From Lentibacillus salicampi (GTDB lineage Bacteria > Bacillota > Bacilli > Bacillales > Amphibacillaceae): DNA of 63,722 bases. Within the stretch, counting starts at the first letter, position 1. Each line of letters opens with the position of its first letter. A model generated the notes under the pieces. That model saw only the letters and a program-made list of their open reading frames with translations. It ran no database searches and was not told the DNA's origin. Shown here one piece after another: positions 43,802 to 52,732 of the stretch. Location: assembly GCF_004565465.1 (NCBI RefSeq), contig NZ_SRHY01000014.1, positions 1 through 63,722 on the forward strand, written 5' to 3'. The translations under genes and the position numbers were made by a program.

Positions 43802-44227
43802 TTAATCTTCAATTGAAATGCCCATACTGCGTGCAGTTCCTTCAACCATACGTACTGCCGCATCCAGATTAGCAGCGTTCAAGTCAGGCATTTTTGTTTC
43901 TGCAATTTCCTGTACCTGATCGCGTTTGACCGAAGCAACTTTCGTACGGTTCGGTTCACCTGATGCCGTATCAATACCAGCTGCTTGTTTCAACAGAACA
44001 GCGGCAGGTGGGGTTTTCGTAATAAATGTAAATGAACGATCTTCAAAAACCGTAATCTCAACCGGAATAACTGTACCGGCCTGGTCTTGCGTACGCGCAT
44101 TAAATTCCTTACAGAATCCCATGATATTTACACCAGCTTGGCCCAATGCCGGTCCTACCGGCGGTGCTGGATTTGCTTTACCGGCCTCGATTTGCAATTT
44201 TACTAATTTAATTACTTTTTTAGCCAC
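43802..44227 (-). CDS. rplK: Ribosomal protein L11
   Basis: 141 residues from the GTG at 44227 ([20 protein letters not shown]). The reading from 44284 runs through the leader. Thiostrepton-site protein of the GTPase-associated centre; conserved Pro-rich N-terminus [16 protein letters not shown]. Confidence 0.97.
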   Translation of the reverse strand: MAKKVIKLVKLQIEAGKANPAPPVGPALGQAGVNIMGFCKEFNARTQDQAGTVIPVEITVFEDRSFTFITKTPPAAVLLKQAAGIDTASGEPNRTKVASVKRDQVQEIAETKMPDLNAANLDAAVRMVEGTARSMGISIED

Positions 44228-44253
44228 GAGACACACCTCCTTAAAGTCCGTGA

Positions 44254-44280
44254 TGTGGTAATAGGGTGATGCCCTCCCAC
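44254..44280 (-). promoter_or_regulatory. Candidate L1-binding hairpin before rplK
   Basis: Minus strand GTGGGAGGGCATCACCCTAT then TACCACA, matching the motif before rplA at 43623-43650 at both ends, with the same GTGG/CCAC closing stem. Confidence 0.5.
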
Positions 44281-44406
44281 TCAAACGTTACAGATCTCCC
44301 ATCAATTCCGGAGACGTCAATAACAAAAGAATTTTAGCATGTATTTTCAAATTATGCAAGGTTTTGTTTGCGATTTTTATCAAGACTGTTGTTCAACAGC
44401 TCTCCT

Positions 44407-44940
44407 CTACAGTTTTTCAACCTGTGCAAATTCCAATTCAACTGGGGTTTCACGTCCGAACATATTCACGTGAACTTTTATTTTCTGTTTATCGGCGTCA
44501 ATTTGTTCAATTGTACCTGTGAATTCACTGAACGGCCCATCTATCACCCGTACGTTTTCTTTCAATTCAAAGTCAACTTGTGTGACAGAGTCATTCACAC
44601 CCATCCGTTTGAGGACAAATTCCATTTCATCGGGCAGAAGTGGTGTCGGTTTCGTCCCGTGGCCGCTTGACCCGACAAACCCGGTAACACCAGGCGTATT
44701 GCGTACCACGTACCATGAATCATCCGTCATCACCATTTCCGCCAGAACGTAACCAGGGAAAAATTTCTTTTTGACGACCTTTTTTTTGCCATTTTTGATT
44801 TCCGTTTCTTCATCTTCCGGAACGAGCACACGGAAGATTTTATCCTCCATACCCATTGAGTCAACACGTTTTTCAAGGTTTGTTTTGACCTTGTTTTCAT
44901 AACCGGAATACGTATGGATTGCGTACCAGTTTTTTTCCAT
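44407..44940 (-). CDS. nusG: Transcription factor NusG
   Basis: 177 residues from the ATG at 44940 (MEKNWYAIHTYSGYENKVKT), the conserved start; the reading from 45048 covers the intergenic region. NGN domain (1-115) and KOW domain (about 128-177, VIDGPFSEFTGTIEQID). Confidence 0.97.
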   Translation of the reverse strand: MEKNWYAIHTYSGYENKVKTNLEKRVDSMGMEDKIFRVLVPEDEETEIKNGKKKVVKKKFFPGYVLAEMVMTDDSWYVVRNTPGVTGFVGSSGHGTKPTPLLPDEMEFVLKRMGVNDSVTQVDFELKENVRVIDGPFSEFTGTIEQIDADKQKIKVHVNMFGRETPVELEFAQVEKL

Positions 44941-45085
44941 CTGAACAGGACAAATTGACTTGCCCTTCCCTCCCTTATCCACTTTTTCAAGCATATTAAA
45001 AAACCCGACATCTCCGGGTTTTTTATTCGAAATTATATTATAATCCATTATAGCATAAATCTGGGCTTGTTATTCAAGTAATGCG

Positions 45086-45262
45086 TTAAAAAAACAAATT
45101 TAAGAGTTGGGAAATGCTAAGATCAATAACAGCAAAAAACACGGCAACAAATGCGACTGTTGTCAGTACCGTTACAGTGTAGCTTGTCAGCTCACGGCCT
45201 TTTGGCCAGCTGACCTTTTTCATTTCTCTTGAAACATCCTTGAAGAATTTAGTGATTTTCAC
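45086..45262 (-). CDS. secE: Protein translocase subunit SecE
   Basis: 58 residues from a GTG start, too short for most length filters. KITKFFKDVSREMKKVSWPK (amphipathic helix with the conserved WPK) is followed by a single transmembrane helix. Partner of SecY. Between rpmG and nusG as in other Bacillaceae. Confidence 0.96.
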   Translation of the reverse strand: MKITKFFKDVSREMKKVSWPKGRELTSYTVTVLTTVAFVAVFFAVIDLSISQLLNLFF

Positions 45263-45299
45263 AGCTTGTCCCCCTCCAGACCCCGCCTGAAGAATGTTT

Positions 45300-45449
45300 T
45301 TATTTTGTTTCGCGGTGTAGTGTATGCTGATGACATGTTTTGCAGTATTTTTGCATTTTCAATCGTTCAGGCTGTTTGGATGCATGTTTGCTTGTCGTAT
45401 AGTTTCTGCTTCCACATATGGAGCAGGCTAATATGACTTTTCGTTTCAC
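45300..45449 (-). CDS. rpmG: Ribosomal protein L33
   Basis: 49 residues from a GTG start (MKRKVILACSICGSRNYTTS ... CKTCHQHTLHRETK). Two Cys pairs mark it as the zinc-binding form. 37 nt before secE. Confidence 0.96.
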   Translation of the reverse strand: MKRKVILACSICGSRNYTTSKHASKQPERLKMQKYCKTCHQHTLHRETK

Positions 45450-45510
45450 CGTACCGCCCCGCTACAGGGTTTTTTCACTCATACTAATGTAGCACGCTTA
45501 ACGCCATGTG

Positions 45511-46173
45511 TCAACGGCCCATCCATGTTCGGGCCCCATTCGTCTCCAGAAGTAGTTCCAATTTCCGTTTAATCCGCTGCAACGCATTATCGATTGACTT
45601 AACATGCCGTTTCAGTTTGACGGAAATCTCCTGATACGTACAGCCGTCCATGTACAAACGCAGCACCTCTTTTTCCAACTCGCTTAATAATTCCGATAAC
45701 TTCCCCTCCATATCCGAAAACTTTTCCCTGTTTTCAAGCAATTCCTGAGGATCGAACGCTTTTGAACCGCCAATCACATCCAATAGGGTGCGGTCAGATT
45801 CCTCATCATATATTGGCTTATCCAGAGAGACATATGAATTGAGCGGGGTGTGTTTTTGCCTTGTAGCCGTCTTGATAGCGGTAATAATCTGCCGGGTAAC
45901 ACATAGTTCGGCAAACGCCTTAAATGATGAGAGCTTGTCCCCATCATAATCGCGAATCGCTTTATAAAGACCAATCATGCCTTCCTGAATGATGTCTTCC
46001 TTATCAGCGCCGATAATAAAGTATGTACGTGCTTTTGCCCGCACATAATGAATATACTTGTGTATCAAGAAATCCAGTGCATTGCTGTCTCCCTGATGAA
46101 TCAAGCGAATAATAGCATCATCATGAAGCGACGACAGAACCCGATTATCTCTCTCTGCCAGCTTGACATTCAC
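45511..46173 (-). CDS. sigH: RNA polymerase sigma factor SigH
   Basis: 220 residues from the GTG at 46173 (GGGGGG 7 nt upstream); the longer reading to 46245 is not needed. Region 2 (ADKEDIIQEGMIGLYKAIRDYDGDKLSSFKAFAELCV, visible in part as IIQEGMIGLYKAIRD) and region 4 (YQEISVKLKRHVKSIDNALQ) match the stationary-phase/early-sporulation sigma factor, consistent with a spore-forming lineage. Confidence 0.97.
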   Translation of the reverse strand: MNVKLAERDNRVLSSLHDDAIIRLIHQGDSNALDFLIHKYIHYVRAKARTYFIIGADKEDIIQEGMIGLYKAIRDYDGDKLSSFKAFAELCVTRQIITAIKTATRQKHTPLNSYVSLDKPIYDEESDRTLLDVIGGSKAFDPQELLENREKFSDMEGKLSELLSELEKEVLRLYMDGCTYQEISVKLKRHVKSIDNALQRIKRKLELLLETNGARTWMGR

Positions 46174-46373
46174 CAAAAAACCCCCCGGCTGTGCTGGAAT
46201 CAATTTAAAGGTATTATACAGTAAGCGCTTCCTGATAGTCAACATAGAATCGTGAATTGGCGCGCCCGAAAGGTCATTGACTCGTGGTGATTATTAAAAA
46301 AAGCAGCTGTTTGCGCCGTCTGACGGACGACATCCGGACCCCTTCAAGCCGGTGTCTGCCGTGCTTCAGGAAG

Positions 46374-46886
46374 CTATGTATCTCCCCGCCGCCACTTTTC
46401 AAACTTCTCCAGGACATCCTGATTCAATGGAATTTTAATCTGCGGCTTTACTTTTTGATGGTTTTCAATTTGCTGTTCGATTTCCCTATCAATGTCTGCC
46501 AGTTCGATAGAGAGCTCCCGCGCCGATATCCGTAAAGCACCCCGTCCAAAAATCGTCCGCTGCTCCGCATAATCAGATGTTGCCACATAAACCTGGTTGA
46601 TCACGTTTTTCAACCCTTTAACGATCCGTTCAATACATTCGTCGGCGGTTTCGTTCTCTTTGGTATAAATGATTTCAATCTGATAGGCCTTCAACTTGCT
46701 TTCGATACCTTTGACATAGTACGCGTCAAATACCACAATGACCCGCATACCGGAATATGCCTGGTATTCAGCCAGCATTTCAACCAGACGGTCACGTGCT
46801 TGTCCGATGCTTGTCTCTTTAATTCGCCTTAATTCCTCCCAGGCGCCGATGATATTATAACCGTCCACCACAAGCACATTCATCAC
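46374..46886 (-). CDS. rae1: Ribosome-associated mRNA endonuclease Rae1 (YacP, NYN domain)
   Basis: 170 residues with the NYN/PIN-like fold: VVDGYNIIG (about 6-14), VVFDAYYVKG and TSDYAEQ carry the acidic residues. The B. subtilis homologue cuts mRNA in the ribosomal A site. Overlaps rlmB by 4 nt. Confidence 0.93.
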   Translation of the reverse strand: MMNVLVVDGYNIIGAWEELRRIKETSIGQARDRLVEMLAEYQAYSGMRVIVVFDAYYVKGIESKLKAYQIEIIYTKENETADECIERIVKGLKNVINQVYVATSDYAEQRTIFGRGALRISARELSIELADIDREIEQQIENHQKVKPQIKIPLNQDVLEKFEKWRRGDT

Positions 46887-47629
46887 TCAACACCCTCCGG
46901 ATAGCGTTTGCGGAAGACCTCGTACAACAAAAGGCTGCAGGCAACAGAAGCATTCAGGGAGGAAACCTTGCCTTTCATTGGCAGGCTCACTGTCCAATCA
47001 CATTTATCACGTACCAGCCTGCTCATGCCTTTACCTTCGTTTCCAATCACAAACGCAATCGGCAATGTTCCCTCAAGTGCACGGTAGTCCTCAGTTGCGT
47101 CTGCTTCGGTGCCGACGACCCACACCCCGCGTTCTTTCAGCTCATCCATCGTATTGGCCATGTTGGTAACCCGGGCGACCGGAACGTGCTCCAGTGCTCC
47201 GGCAGCCGTTTTGGAAACCGCTCCTGTCAGACCGACAGAACGCCGCTTTGGGATAATCACCCCGTGCGCACCTGTTGCATCCGCTGTTCGCAGTATGGAA
47301 CCCAGATTGTGCGGATCCTCAAGCTGATCTAACATGATAAAAAAAGGGTCTTCATTCCGATTTTCTGCTTTCGAAAACAAATCGTCCAGCGATGCGTAAG
47401 CGTAAGAAGCCACGTAAGCAACAACACCCTGATGATTGCCGGCAGTTATTTGATCAAGTTTCTTTTTAGGTACCTTTTGTAAAATGGTTCCGGCATCTTT
47501 GCTCAACTGCTGCAGCTTCCCGGACAAAGATTTATTCAAGTGCTCGGATACAAAGACTTTATTGACCGGCCTTCCTGATGTCAATGCCTCCATAACCGGG
47601 TTCTTGCCTGTGATGATTTCCTGGTCCAT
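46883..47629 (-). CDS. rlmB: 23S rRNA 2'-O-methyltransferase RlmB (TrmH/SpoU family)
   Basis: 248 residues. N-terminal L30e-like substrate domain (MDQEIITGKNPVMEAL...) and C-terminal trefoil-knot domain with LEDPHNLGSILRTADATGAHG, FVIGNEGKGMSRL and SLNASVACSLLLYE. One base gap to mrnC. Confidence 0.96.
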   Translation of the reverse strand: MDQEIITGKNPVMEALTSGRPVNKVFVSEHLNKSLSGKLQQLSKDAGTILQKVPKKKLDQITAGNHQGVVAYVASYAYASLDDLFSKAENRNEDPFFIMLDQLEDPHNLGSILRTADATGAHGVIIPKRRSVGLTGAVSKTAAGALEHVPVARVTNMANTMDELKERGVWVVGTEADATEDYRALEGTLPIAFVIGNEGKGMSRLVRDKCDWTVSLPMKGKVSSLNASVACSLLLYEVFRKRYPEGVE

Positions 47630-47630
47630 T

Positions 47631-48029
47631 TCAGTCCTTCCTCCCTTCGACGAATGCCACAGCCGCCTTCAGCAGTTCGGTTAATCGTTCTTTGTCTTCC
47701 AGCAGATAATAATAACCAATCAACGCCTCAAACGCTGTACTATAACGGTACGTCTGTACACTTGTATTTTTGGGAACCGTTCCGGATTTAGCATTCCTGC
47801 CCCGGTTCACGACACGTTGTTCTTCACCGGAAAGATAATCGGCCTTCAGCCAATGCAGGATAATTGCTGCTTGAGCTTTGGCAGAAACGAATGTGACAGC
47901 TTCTTTGTGCAGCTTATTCGGCTTTACTTTCCCGGTTTTTAAGAGGTGTTCTCTGACATGGACTTCATATACAGCATCGCCCATATAAGCAAGCGCGAGA
48001 CTTTTCATTTGCCTGGCATCAGGATTCAT
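47631..48029 (-). CDS. mrnC: Mini-ribonuclease III
   Basis: 132 residues: RNase III catalytic domain alone ([19 protein letters not shown]) without a dsRNA-binding domain, the hallmark of MrnC, which matures 23S rRNA in Bacillota. Overlaps cysS by 11 nt. Confidence 0.95.
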   Translation of the reverse strand: MNPDARQMKSLALAYMGDAVYEVHVREHLLKTGKVKPNKLHKEAVTFVSAKAQAAIILHWLKADYLSGEEQRVVNRGRNAKSGTVPKNTSVQTYRYSTAFEALIGYYYLLEDKERLTELLKAAVAFVEGRKD

Positions 48030-49431
48030 GGTCGCCTCGTTTCCACCGGGTGCCCTGTGGTGTATCCTCTAAGATAATATTTTTCTCCTTCAAGCTGTCA
48101 CGAATGGCATCCGCCCGGTTGAAATCGCGGTTTTTTCTAGCCTGAACCCGCTCCTGGAGCAAGGCCTCGATGTCTTCGTCCAGTAGCTCTGTTTCTTTTT
48201 CCAGTCGGATTCCAAGAACGTCCAGGATTGATTCCATAGCTTCCTGGAATGCTTTGATAACGTTTGTGGATGTCTGTTTTTCTTCGAGGTAACGGTTCGC
48301 CTCTTTTGTCAGGTCAAATAAAACAGAAATGGCGTTGGCTGTATTAAAGTCGTCATCCATCGCCTCTTCAAACTGATGGTTCAGCCGGCTGATTGTTTCC
48401 AGCCACGCATCCGTCGTATCGGTCAGGTTCATGCTTGTGCGGCTGCGGTGCTCCAAATTTGTATGCGCATTTTTAATGCGGTCAAGACTGTTTTTCGCCC
48501 CTTGAAGCAGTTCTTCTGTGAAATTAATCGGGTTCCGGTAATGGACACTCAGCATGAAAAAGCGGATAACTTGTGGGTCATGATTGGCAACAATATCTTT
48601 GGTTAACACAAAGTTACCGAGTGATTTGGACATTTTTTCATTATCAATATTAATATACCCATTATGCATCCAATAATTAGCAAACGGCTCTTCATTCATG
48701 GCCTCGGATTGGGCAATTTCATTTTCATGGTGGGGAAATGTTAAATCCTGCCCCCCTGCATGGATATCAATGGTCTCCCCGAGATACTTTTTAGCCATAG
48801 CGGAGCATTCGATATGCCAGCCCGGGCGCCCCTGCCCCCATGGTGAATCCCATGCAATTTCGTCGGCTTTTGCCTTTTTCCATAAAGCAAAATCGAGCGG
48901 ATCTTCTTTTTTCTCACCAACTTGTATACGGGCACCGCTTCGCAATTCGTCAATCGATTGATGTGACAGCTTGCCATAATCGTCAAACGAGCGGGGTTTG
49001 AAATAAACATCCCCGTCGATTTCATAGGCATATCCTTTATCAATCAAACTGGAAATAAATGTGATAATGTCATCCATCGTTTCTGTCACACGCGGGTTAT
49101 GGGTTGCTTTTTTAACGCCAAGTGTCTCTACATCGGTTAAATAGGCATTAATAAACCGGTTCGCAACATCTGGCACCTTCTCTCCCAGTTCGTTGGCTGC
49201 TTTGATGATCTTGTCATCCACATCCGTAAAATTCAACACATAGTCCACTTGATACCTTTTATATTCGAGATAGCGTCTAACCGTATCAAAGACGATTGCC
49301 GGTCGGGCATTGCCGATATGAATATAGTTATAGACGGTCGGCCCGCAGACATACATCCGTACTTTGTCATGCTCAAGTGGTTTAAATGCTTCTTTTTCCT
49401 GTGTCAATGTGTTATAAATCGTGATTGCCAT
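48019..49431 (-). CDS. cysS: Cysteinyl-tRNA synthetase
   Basis: 470 residues. Class I motifs: HIGN (about 39-42, [16 protein letters not shown]), zinc ligands Cys/His/Glu ([20 protein letters not shown]) and KMSKS (about 270). Overlaps cysE by 20 nt; the pair should be controlled by the T-box at 50622-50855. Confidence 0.97.
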   Translation of the reverse strand: MAITIYNTLTQEKEAFKPLEHDKVRMYVCGPTVYNYIHIGNARPAIVFDTVRRYLEYKRYQVDYVLNFTDVDDKIIKAANELGEKVPDVANRFINAYLTDVETLGVKKATHNPRVTETMDDIITFISSLIDKGYAYEIDGDVYFKPRSFDDYGKLSHQSIDELRSGARIQVGEKKEDPLDFALWKKAKADEIAWDSPWGQGRPGWHIECSAMAKKYLGETIDIHAGGQDLTFPHHENEIAQSEAMNEEPFANYWMHNGYINIDNEKMSKSLGNFVLTKDIVANHDPQVIRFFMLSVHYRNPINFTEELLQGAKNSLDRIKNAHTNLEHRSRTSMNLTDTTDAWLETISRLNHQFEEAMDDDFNTANAISVLFDLTKEANRYLEEKQTSTNVIKAFQEAMESILDVLGIRLEKETELLDEDIEALLQERVQARKNRDFNRADAIRDSLKEKNIILEDTPQGTRWKRGDHES

Positions 49432-50080
49432 TCTGCTTCACTTCCTTTAATTTTGCAATCTCTTCTTTTAAGGCGTCAATTTCCTCCTGCAGGTGTTCGC
49501 AGCGATCAGCAACAGGATCAGGGAGTTTTTGGTGGTCCAGATTCTTTTTTACTTTCTCCCCGTTCCGGACCACAATACGACCAGGCACACCGACAACGGT
49601 CGAATAATCAGGGACATCTTTCAATACAATTGACCCGGCGCCAACTTTCGAACTGTAGCCAATCGTTATATTTCCAAGCACTCTGGCGCCGGTTGTAACC
49701 ATGGCGTTATCTTTGACCGTGGGGTGCCGCTTCCCTTTTTCCTTCCCTGTTCCGCCTAGTGTCACACCCTGAAACAAGGTCACATTATCACCGATTTCAC
49801 TTGTCTCGCCAACGACAACTCCCATACCATGATCAATAAAAAGCCTGCGGCCGATGGTTGCACCGGGATGAATTTCAATACCGGTAAAGAAACGGCTGAG
49901 TTGTGAAATAGCACGTGCTATAAAAAACAAGCGGCGTTTAAAGAAAAAGTGAGCGATCCGGTGTGACCAAATGGCATGCAACCCGGAATACGTCAGGAAC
50001 ACTTCGATATACGAACGCGCCGCCGGATCCTGTTCAAAAACGACATCCATATCTTCCTTCATCCGCCTAAAAATAGCCAT
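49412..50080 (-). CDS. cysE: Serine O-acetyltransferase
   Basis: 222 residues. Left-handed beta-helix hexapeptide repeats ([20 protein letters not shown] ... [19 protein letters not shown]) after an N-terminal helical part. First step of cysteine synthesis from serine. The C-terminal ~30 residues form an acidic coiled coil ([20 protein letters not shown]), longer than in some homologues. First gene behind the T-box leader, at an unusual distance of ~540 nt. Confidence 0.96.
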   Translation of the reverse strand: MAIFRRMKEDMDVVFEQDPAARSYIEVFLTYSGLHAIWSHRIAHFFFKRRLFFIARAISQLSRFFTGIEIHPGATIGRRLFIDHGMGVVVGETSEIGDNVTLFQGVTLGGTGKEKGKRHPTVKDNAMVTTGARVLGNITIGYSSKVGAGSIVLKDVPDYSTVVGVPGRIVVRNGEKVKKNLDHQKLPDPVADRCEHLQEEIDALKEEIAKLKEVKQNGNHDL

Positions 50081-50183
50081 TGCAATGTTCCCCCCTCCGT
50101 TTGATATATAGGTAAATCTGATAGCACTCCGCCACTTTTATACAGTACCCTTTTTAGAAAGAGCTGTTTTTGACGAAAAATCC

Positions 50184-50560
50184 ATAACCTGCGACGTAAG
50201 TTTAGGTTAAAGTTTTGTGCACCTCCCACCGCTGCAGAAATACACTTGGTGCTCGTCACTTTCCGTGGGCGGCTGATGAGCTCGGGCCAACACGATGTTG
50301 GTCAGAAAGGCGTTGGCGATTGTCGTGGCGGTCTTAGCCTTTCTTCCCTAAGTACTCTGCGGGGTCTCATCCAGCCCTCTGCTCGAGGCTGCTGAAAAAC
50401 ATATTTTGGAATTTTACTTTCCCACTTTACTTACTAAGCGGTTTTCCGCGAGGAGGCTGAGGCCGTGCCCTAAGGTGCGCACCCGCCCGGAGTGATCCCG
50501 GACGGTGGGCTAAAAGGTAATACTTATAGAAAACATACCAGCACTTACATCGCAGTTTAT
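50184..50560. repeat. MITE-like repeat family 1, copy C, between T-box and cysE
   Basis: Termini ATAACCTGCGACGTA (50184-50198) and TACATCGCAGTTTAT (50546-50560). 377 bp, GC-rich interior. The right ~110 bp (GCGAGGAGGCTGAGGCCG to ACTTATAGAAAA) nearly equals copy A at 12.4 kb. A 50232-50390 segment looks like an additional nested repeat. Occupies most of the untranslated leader between the T-box terminator and cysE. Confidence 0.82.
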
Positions 50561-50621
50561 CTCGACTACGTAAAAAGCAACGAAATTTGCGAAAAGAGCT
50601 TTAGAAAACAATCTTTCAAAG

Positions 50622-50855
50622 AAAAATAAGCGTCCCGGTGTAATTGATACACAGAGACGCTTATGCGCGGTTCCACTCTGCTTAGAGATGTTATGTCACC
50701 TCTCAGCTTGAACTCTGTTAACGGTAGAGAACCGCCGTTATATACTAGTTTTCCATAACGGGCTCCAGGGTGCATTTCAAAAACGGTGCTTCGAATCACT
50801 TTCAGCCGGTGATGATTCTCTCTGGATAAGCAGGCGCGTTTTTTACTTCTCCCTG
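50622..50855 (-). promoter_or_regulatory. Cysteine-specific T-box leader
   Basis: The T-box sequence AGAGTGGAACCGCGC is at 50679-50665. It is followed by a strong terminator, AAGCGTCTCTGTGT/ACACCGGGACGCTT (50662-50628) plus TATTTTTC. Stem I starts at CAGGG (50855-50851) and closes with CCCTG (50770-50766). The codon TGC (50774-50772) sits in the GAAATGCACC specifier position, so uncharged tRNA-Cys is the predicted ligand. It should switch on cysE-cysS during cysteine starvation. Confidence 0.93.
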
Positions 50856-50874
50856 TCAATGCTCACTATTGACA

Positions 50875-50934
50875 GCTCAAAAGCTCCGGTAAAAGAGACA
50901 CATCAAACTATGTCTTCTCACCTTCGCTTTGAAC
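50875..50934 (-). repeat. Repeat family 2, degenerate copy 5
   Basis: GCTCAAAAGCTCCGGTAAAA ... CACATCAAACTATG ... CTTTGAAC. Decayed termini but the same order of motifs as the other copies (TCCGGTAAAA then GACACATC). Lies between the promoter at 50961-50989 and the T-box. Confidence 0.55.
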
Positions 50935-50960
50935 ATACGATTAACGTTTCGTTGTGTTAT

Positions 50961-50989
50961 ACTATATTACATCTATCCGCAAATGTGAA
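50961..50989 (-). promoter_or_regulatory. Candidate promoter of the T-box/cysES transcript
   Basis: -35 TTCACA (50989-50984), 17-bp spacer, -10 TATAGT (50966-50961), just behind the gltX stop. It would give a leader of about 870 nt before cysE. Confidence 0.6.
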
Positions 50990-50992
50990 TCA

Positions 50993-52462
50993 TTAAGCTC
51001 CAAGCTGTTTCAGTAATTTGTCCAGACGGGCCAGAACAGTATCCCTGCCCAACAATTCAATGGCCAATGGAAGCTCTGGTCCGTGCGTCTGCCCAGTCGT
51101 TGCAACACGGATAGGCATGAACAGTTTTTTTCCGCGATGACCTGTGTCTTTCTGGGTAGCCTTGATTTGTTGCTTGATCACATCTTTCTCAAAGTCATCC
51201 GCATGAATCAGTTTATCCGCAAAAACCTGTAACACCTCGGGAACCTGTTCTTGCTGCAGCACGTCCATAGCTCCCTCATCATAATGGATCGATTCATTGA
51301 AAAACAACTCTGTCAGTTCAACAATCTCAGCCCCATAGCGCAATTGCTCCTGGTACAGCGCAATAATTTTTTCGGCCCATTCCCTTGTTGCCGCATCCAT
51401 ATTTTCCGGCAGTTTACCTGCTTCAATCAAATGCGGTATTGCCAGCTTTATGATCCTGTCCGTATCGGCAGCTTTAATGTACTCATTATTCATCCACTTC
51501 AGTTTGTTCCGGTCAAAAATCGCTGCTGACGTTGACAGACGTTCAGGGTCAAACATCTCAATTAACTGATCCTTCGTAAAAATCTCTTCCTCGCCGACCG
51601 GTGACCAGCCGAGCAATGTAATAAAGTTAAACAATGCTTCAGGTAAATAACCCAGATTACGGTACTGCTCAATGAATTGCAGAATATGCTCGTCCCGCTT
51701 GCTTAACTTTTTACGCTCTTCGTTGAGAATCAGGGTCATGTGACCGAATTTTGGCGGCTCCCAGCCAAACGCTTCATAGACCATCATTTGCTTTGGTGTA
51801 TTTGAAATATGTTCCTCACCGCGCAAGACATCCGTAATATCCATCAGATGATCATCAATTGCCACAGCGAAGTTATAGGTCGGTGCACCGTTTTTCTTAA
51901 CAATCACCCAATCACCAAAGTCACTGGATTCAAATGTAATATTGCCCCGTACAATATCATCGAACGTGTAAGACGTGTTCTCAGGAACGCGCAAACGGAT
52001 GCTCGGCTTGCGTCCTTCTTGTTCGAACGCTTCAATTTGCTCTTTTGTCAGACCCCGATGAGCGCCGGAATATTTAGGAACCTGTCCCTTTGCACGCTGT
52101 TCTTCGCGTTCCTGTTCCAATTCTTCCTCCGTCATATAGCACTTATAGGCCAATCCTTTTGACAGCAGTTCATCAACATACTTCTGATAGATGCCCAGCC
52201 GCTCCATCTGCCGGTATGGGCCGTAGTTGCCTCCGACATCAGCACCTTCATCCCATTCAATGCCGAGCCATTTCAAATACATCATCTGGCTTTCTTCTCC
52301 GCCAGCCACATTTCGCTTGTCATCAGTATCTTCAATCCGGATAATCATTTTCCCATCAAAATGTTTTGCATATAAATAATTAAATAGAGCTGTACGTGCG
52401 TTTCCAATATGCAACTGCCCAGTCGGACTCGGCGCATAACGTACACGAACTTGATTTGTCAT
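50993..52462 (-). CDS. gltX: Glutamyl-tRNA synthetase
   Basis: 489 residues from the ATG at 52462 ([20 protein letters not shown]). Class I motifs HIGN (about 18-21) and KLSKR (about 256-260). In Bacillota lacking GlnRS the enzyme also charges tRNA-Gln for later amidation (family knowledge). Confidence 0.97.
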   Translation of the reverse strand: MTNQVRVRYAPSPTGQLHIGNARTALFNYLYAKHFDGKMIIRIEDTDDKRNVAGGEESQMMYLKWLGIEWDEGADVGGNYGPYRQMERLGIYQKYVDELLSKGLAYKCYMTEEELEQEREEQRAKGQVPKYSGAHRGLTKEQIEAFEQEGRKPSIRLRVPENTSYTFDDIVRGNITFESSDFGDWVIVKKNGAPTYNFAVAIDDHLMDITDVLRGEEHISNTPKQMMVYEAFGWEPPKFGHMTLILNEERKKLSKRDEHILQFIEQYRNLGYLPEALFNFITLLGWSPVGEEEIFTKDQLIEMFDPERLSTSAAIFDRNKLKWMNNEYIKAADTDRIIKLAIPHLIEAGKLPENMDAATREWAEKIIALYQEQLRYGAEIVELTELFFNESIHYDEGAMDVLQQEQVPEVLQVFADKLIHADDFEKDVIKQQIKATQKDTGHRGKKLFMPIRVATTGQTHGPELPLAIELLGRDTVLARLDKLLKQLGA

Positions 52463-52489
52463 GATGGTGCTCCTTTCTTTCATACGTAT

Positions 52490-52522
52490 AAAAAGTGATA
52501 ACTTATGACGTTATCACTTTTT
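52490..52522. terminator. Hairpin between yacL and gltX
   Basis: Perfect 13-bp stem AAAAAGTGATAAC (52490-52502) / GTTATCACTTTTT (52510-52522), 7-nt loop, A/T runs on both sides. On the minus strand it would stop transcripts coming from yacL, 28 nt before gltX, or act as an attenuator of gltX. Confidence 0.75.
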
Positions 52523-52542
52523 GTATCCTTCCTAAGACATTG

Positions 52543-52709
52543 TTCAAAAAGTGCGGTAAAAATGACACGTCGAACTCTTTGTTGGCTTGTTTTTCGCTGC
52601 TCAAACTGTACCGTCTCAAACTTCCGACGCGATTGACGTGTTGATACAGACCTTGGTGAGGGTCACCCACGAACTTAGCCTGCCAGCCCTTAGGCCCTCC
52701 TTTTTGAAC
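52543..52709 (-). repeat. Repeat family 2 (GTTCAAAAAG), copy 3
   Basis: 167 bp from GTTCAAAAAGTGCGG to CCTCCTTTTTGAAC between yacL and gltX, where ispD-ispF sit in B. subtilis. Possible CTAAG duplication outside both ends (CTAAG before, CTAAG after). Confidence 0.78.
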
Positions 52710-52732
52710 ACACACTCTAAGTTATACCGTTT

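Noticed and set aside
50566..50859. 97-codon minus-strand frame
   Set aside because: Overlaps the T-box leader exactly; RNA structure explains the sequence.
52503..52715. 70-codon frame across repeat family 2 copy 3
   Set aside because: Covers the repeat and the terminator hairpin; not conserved in other copies.
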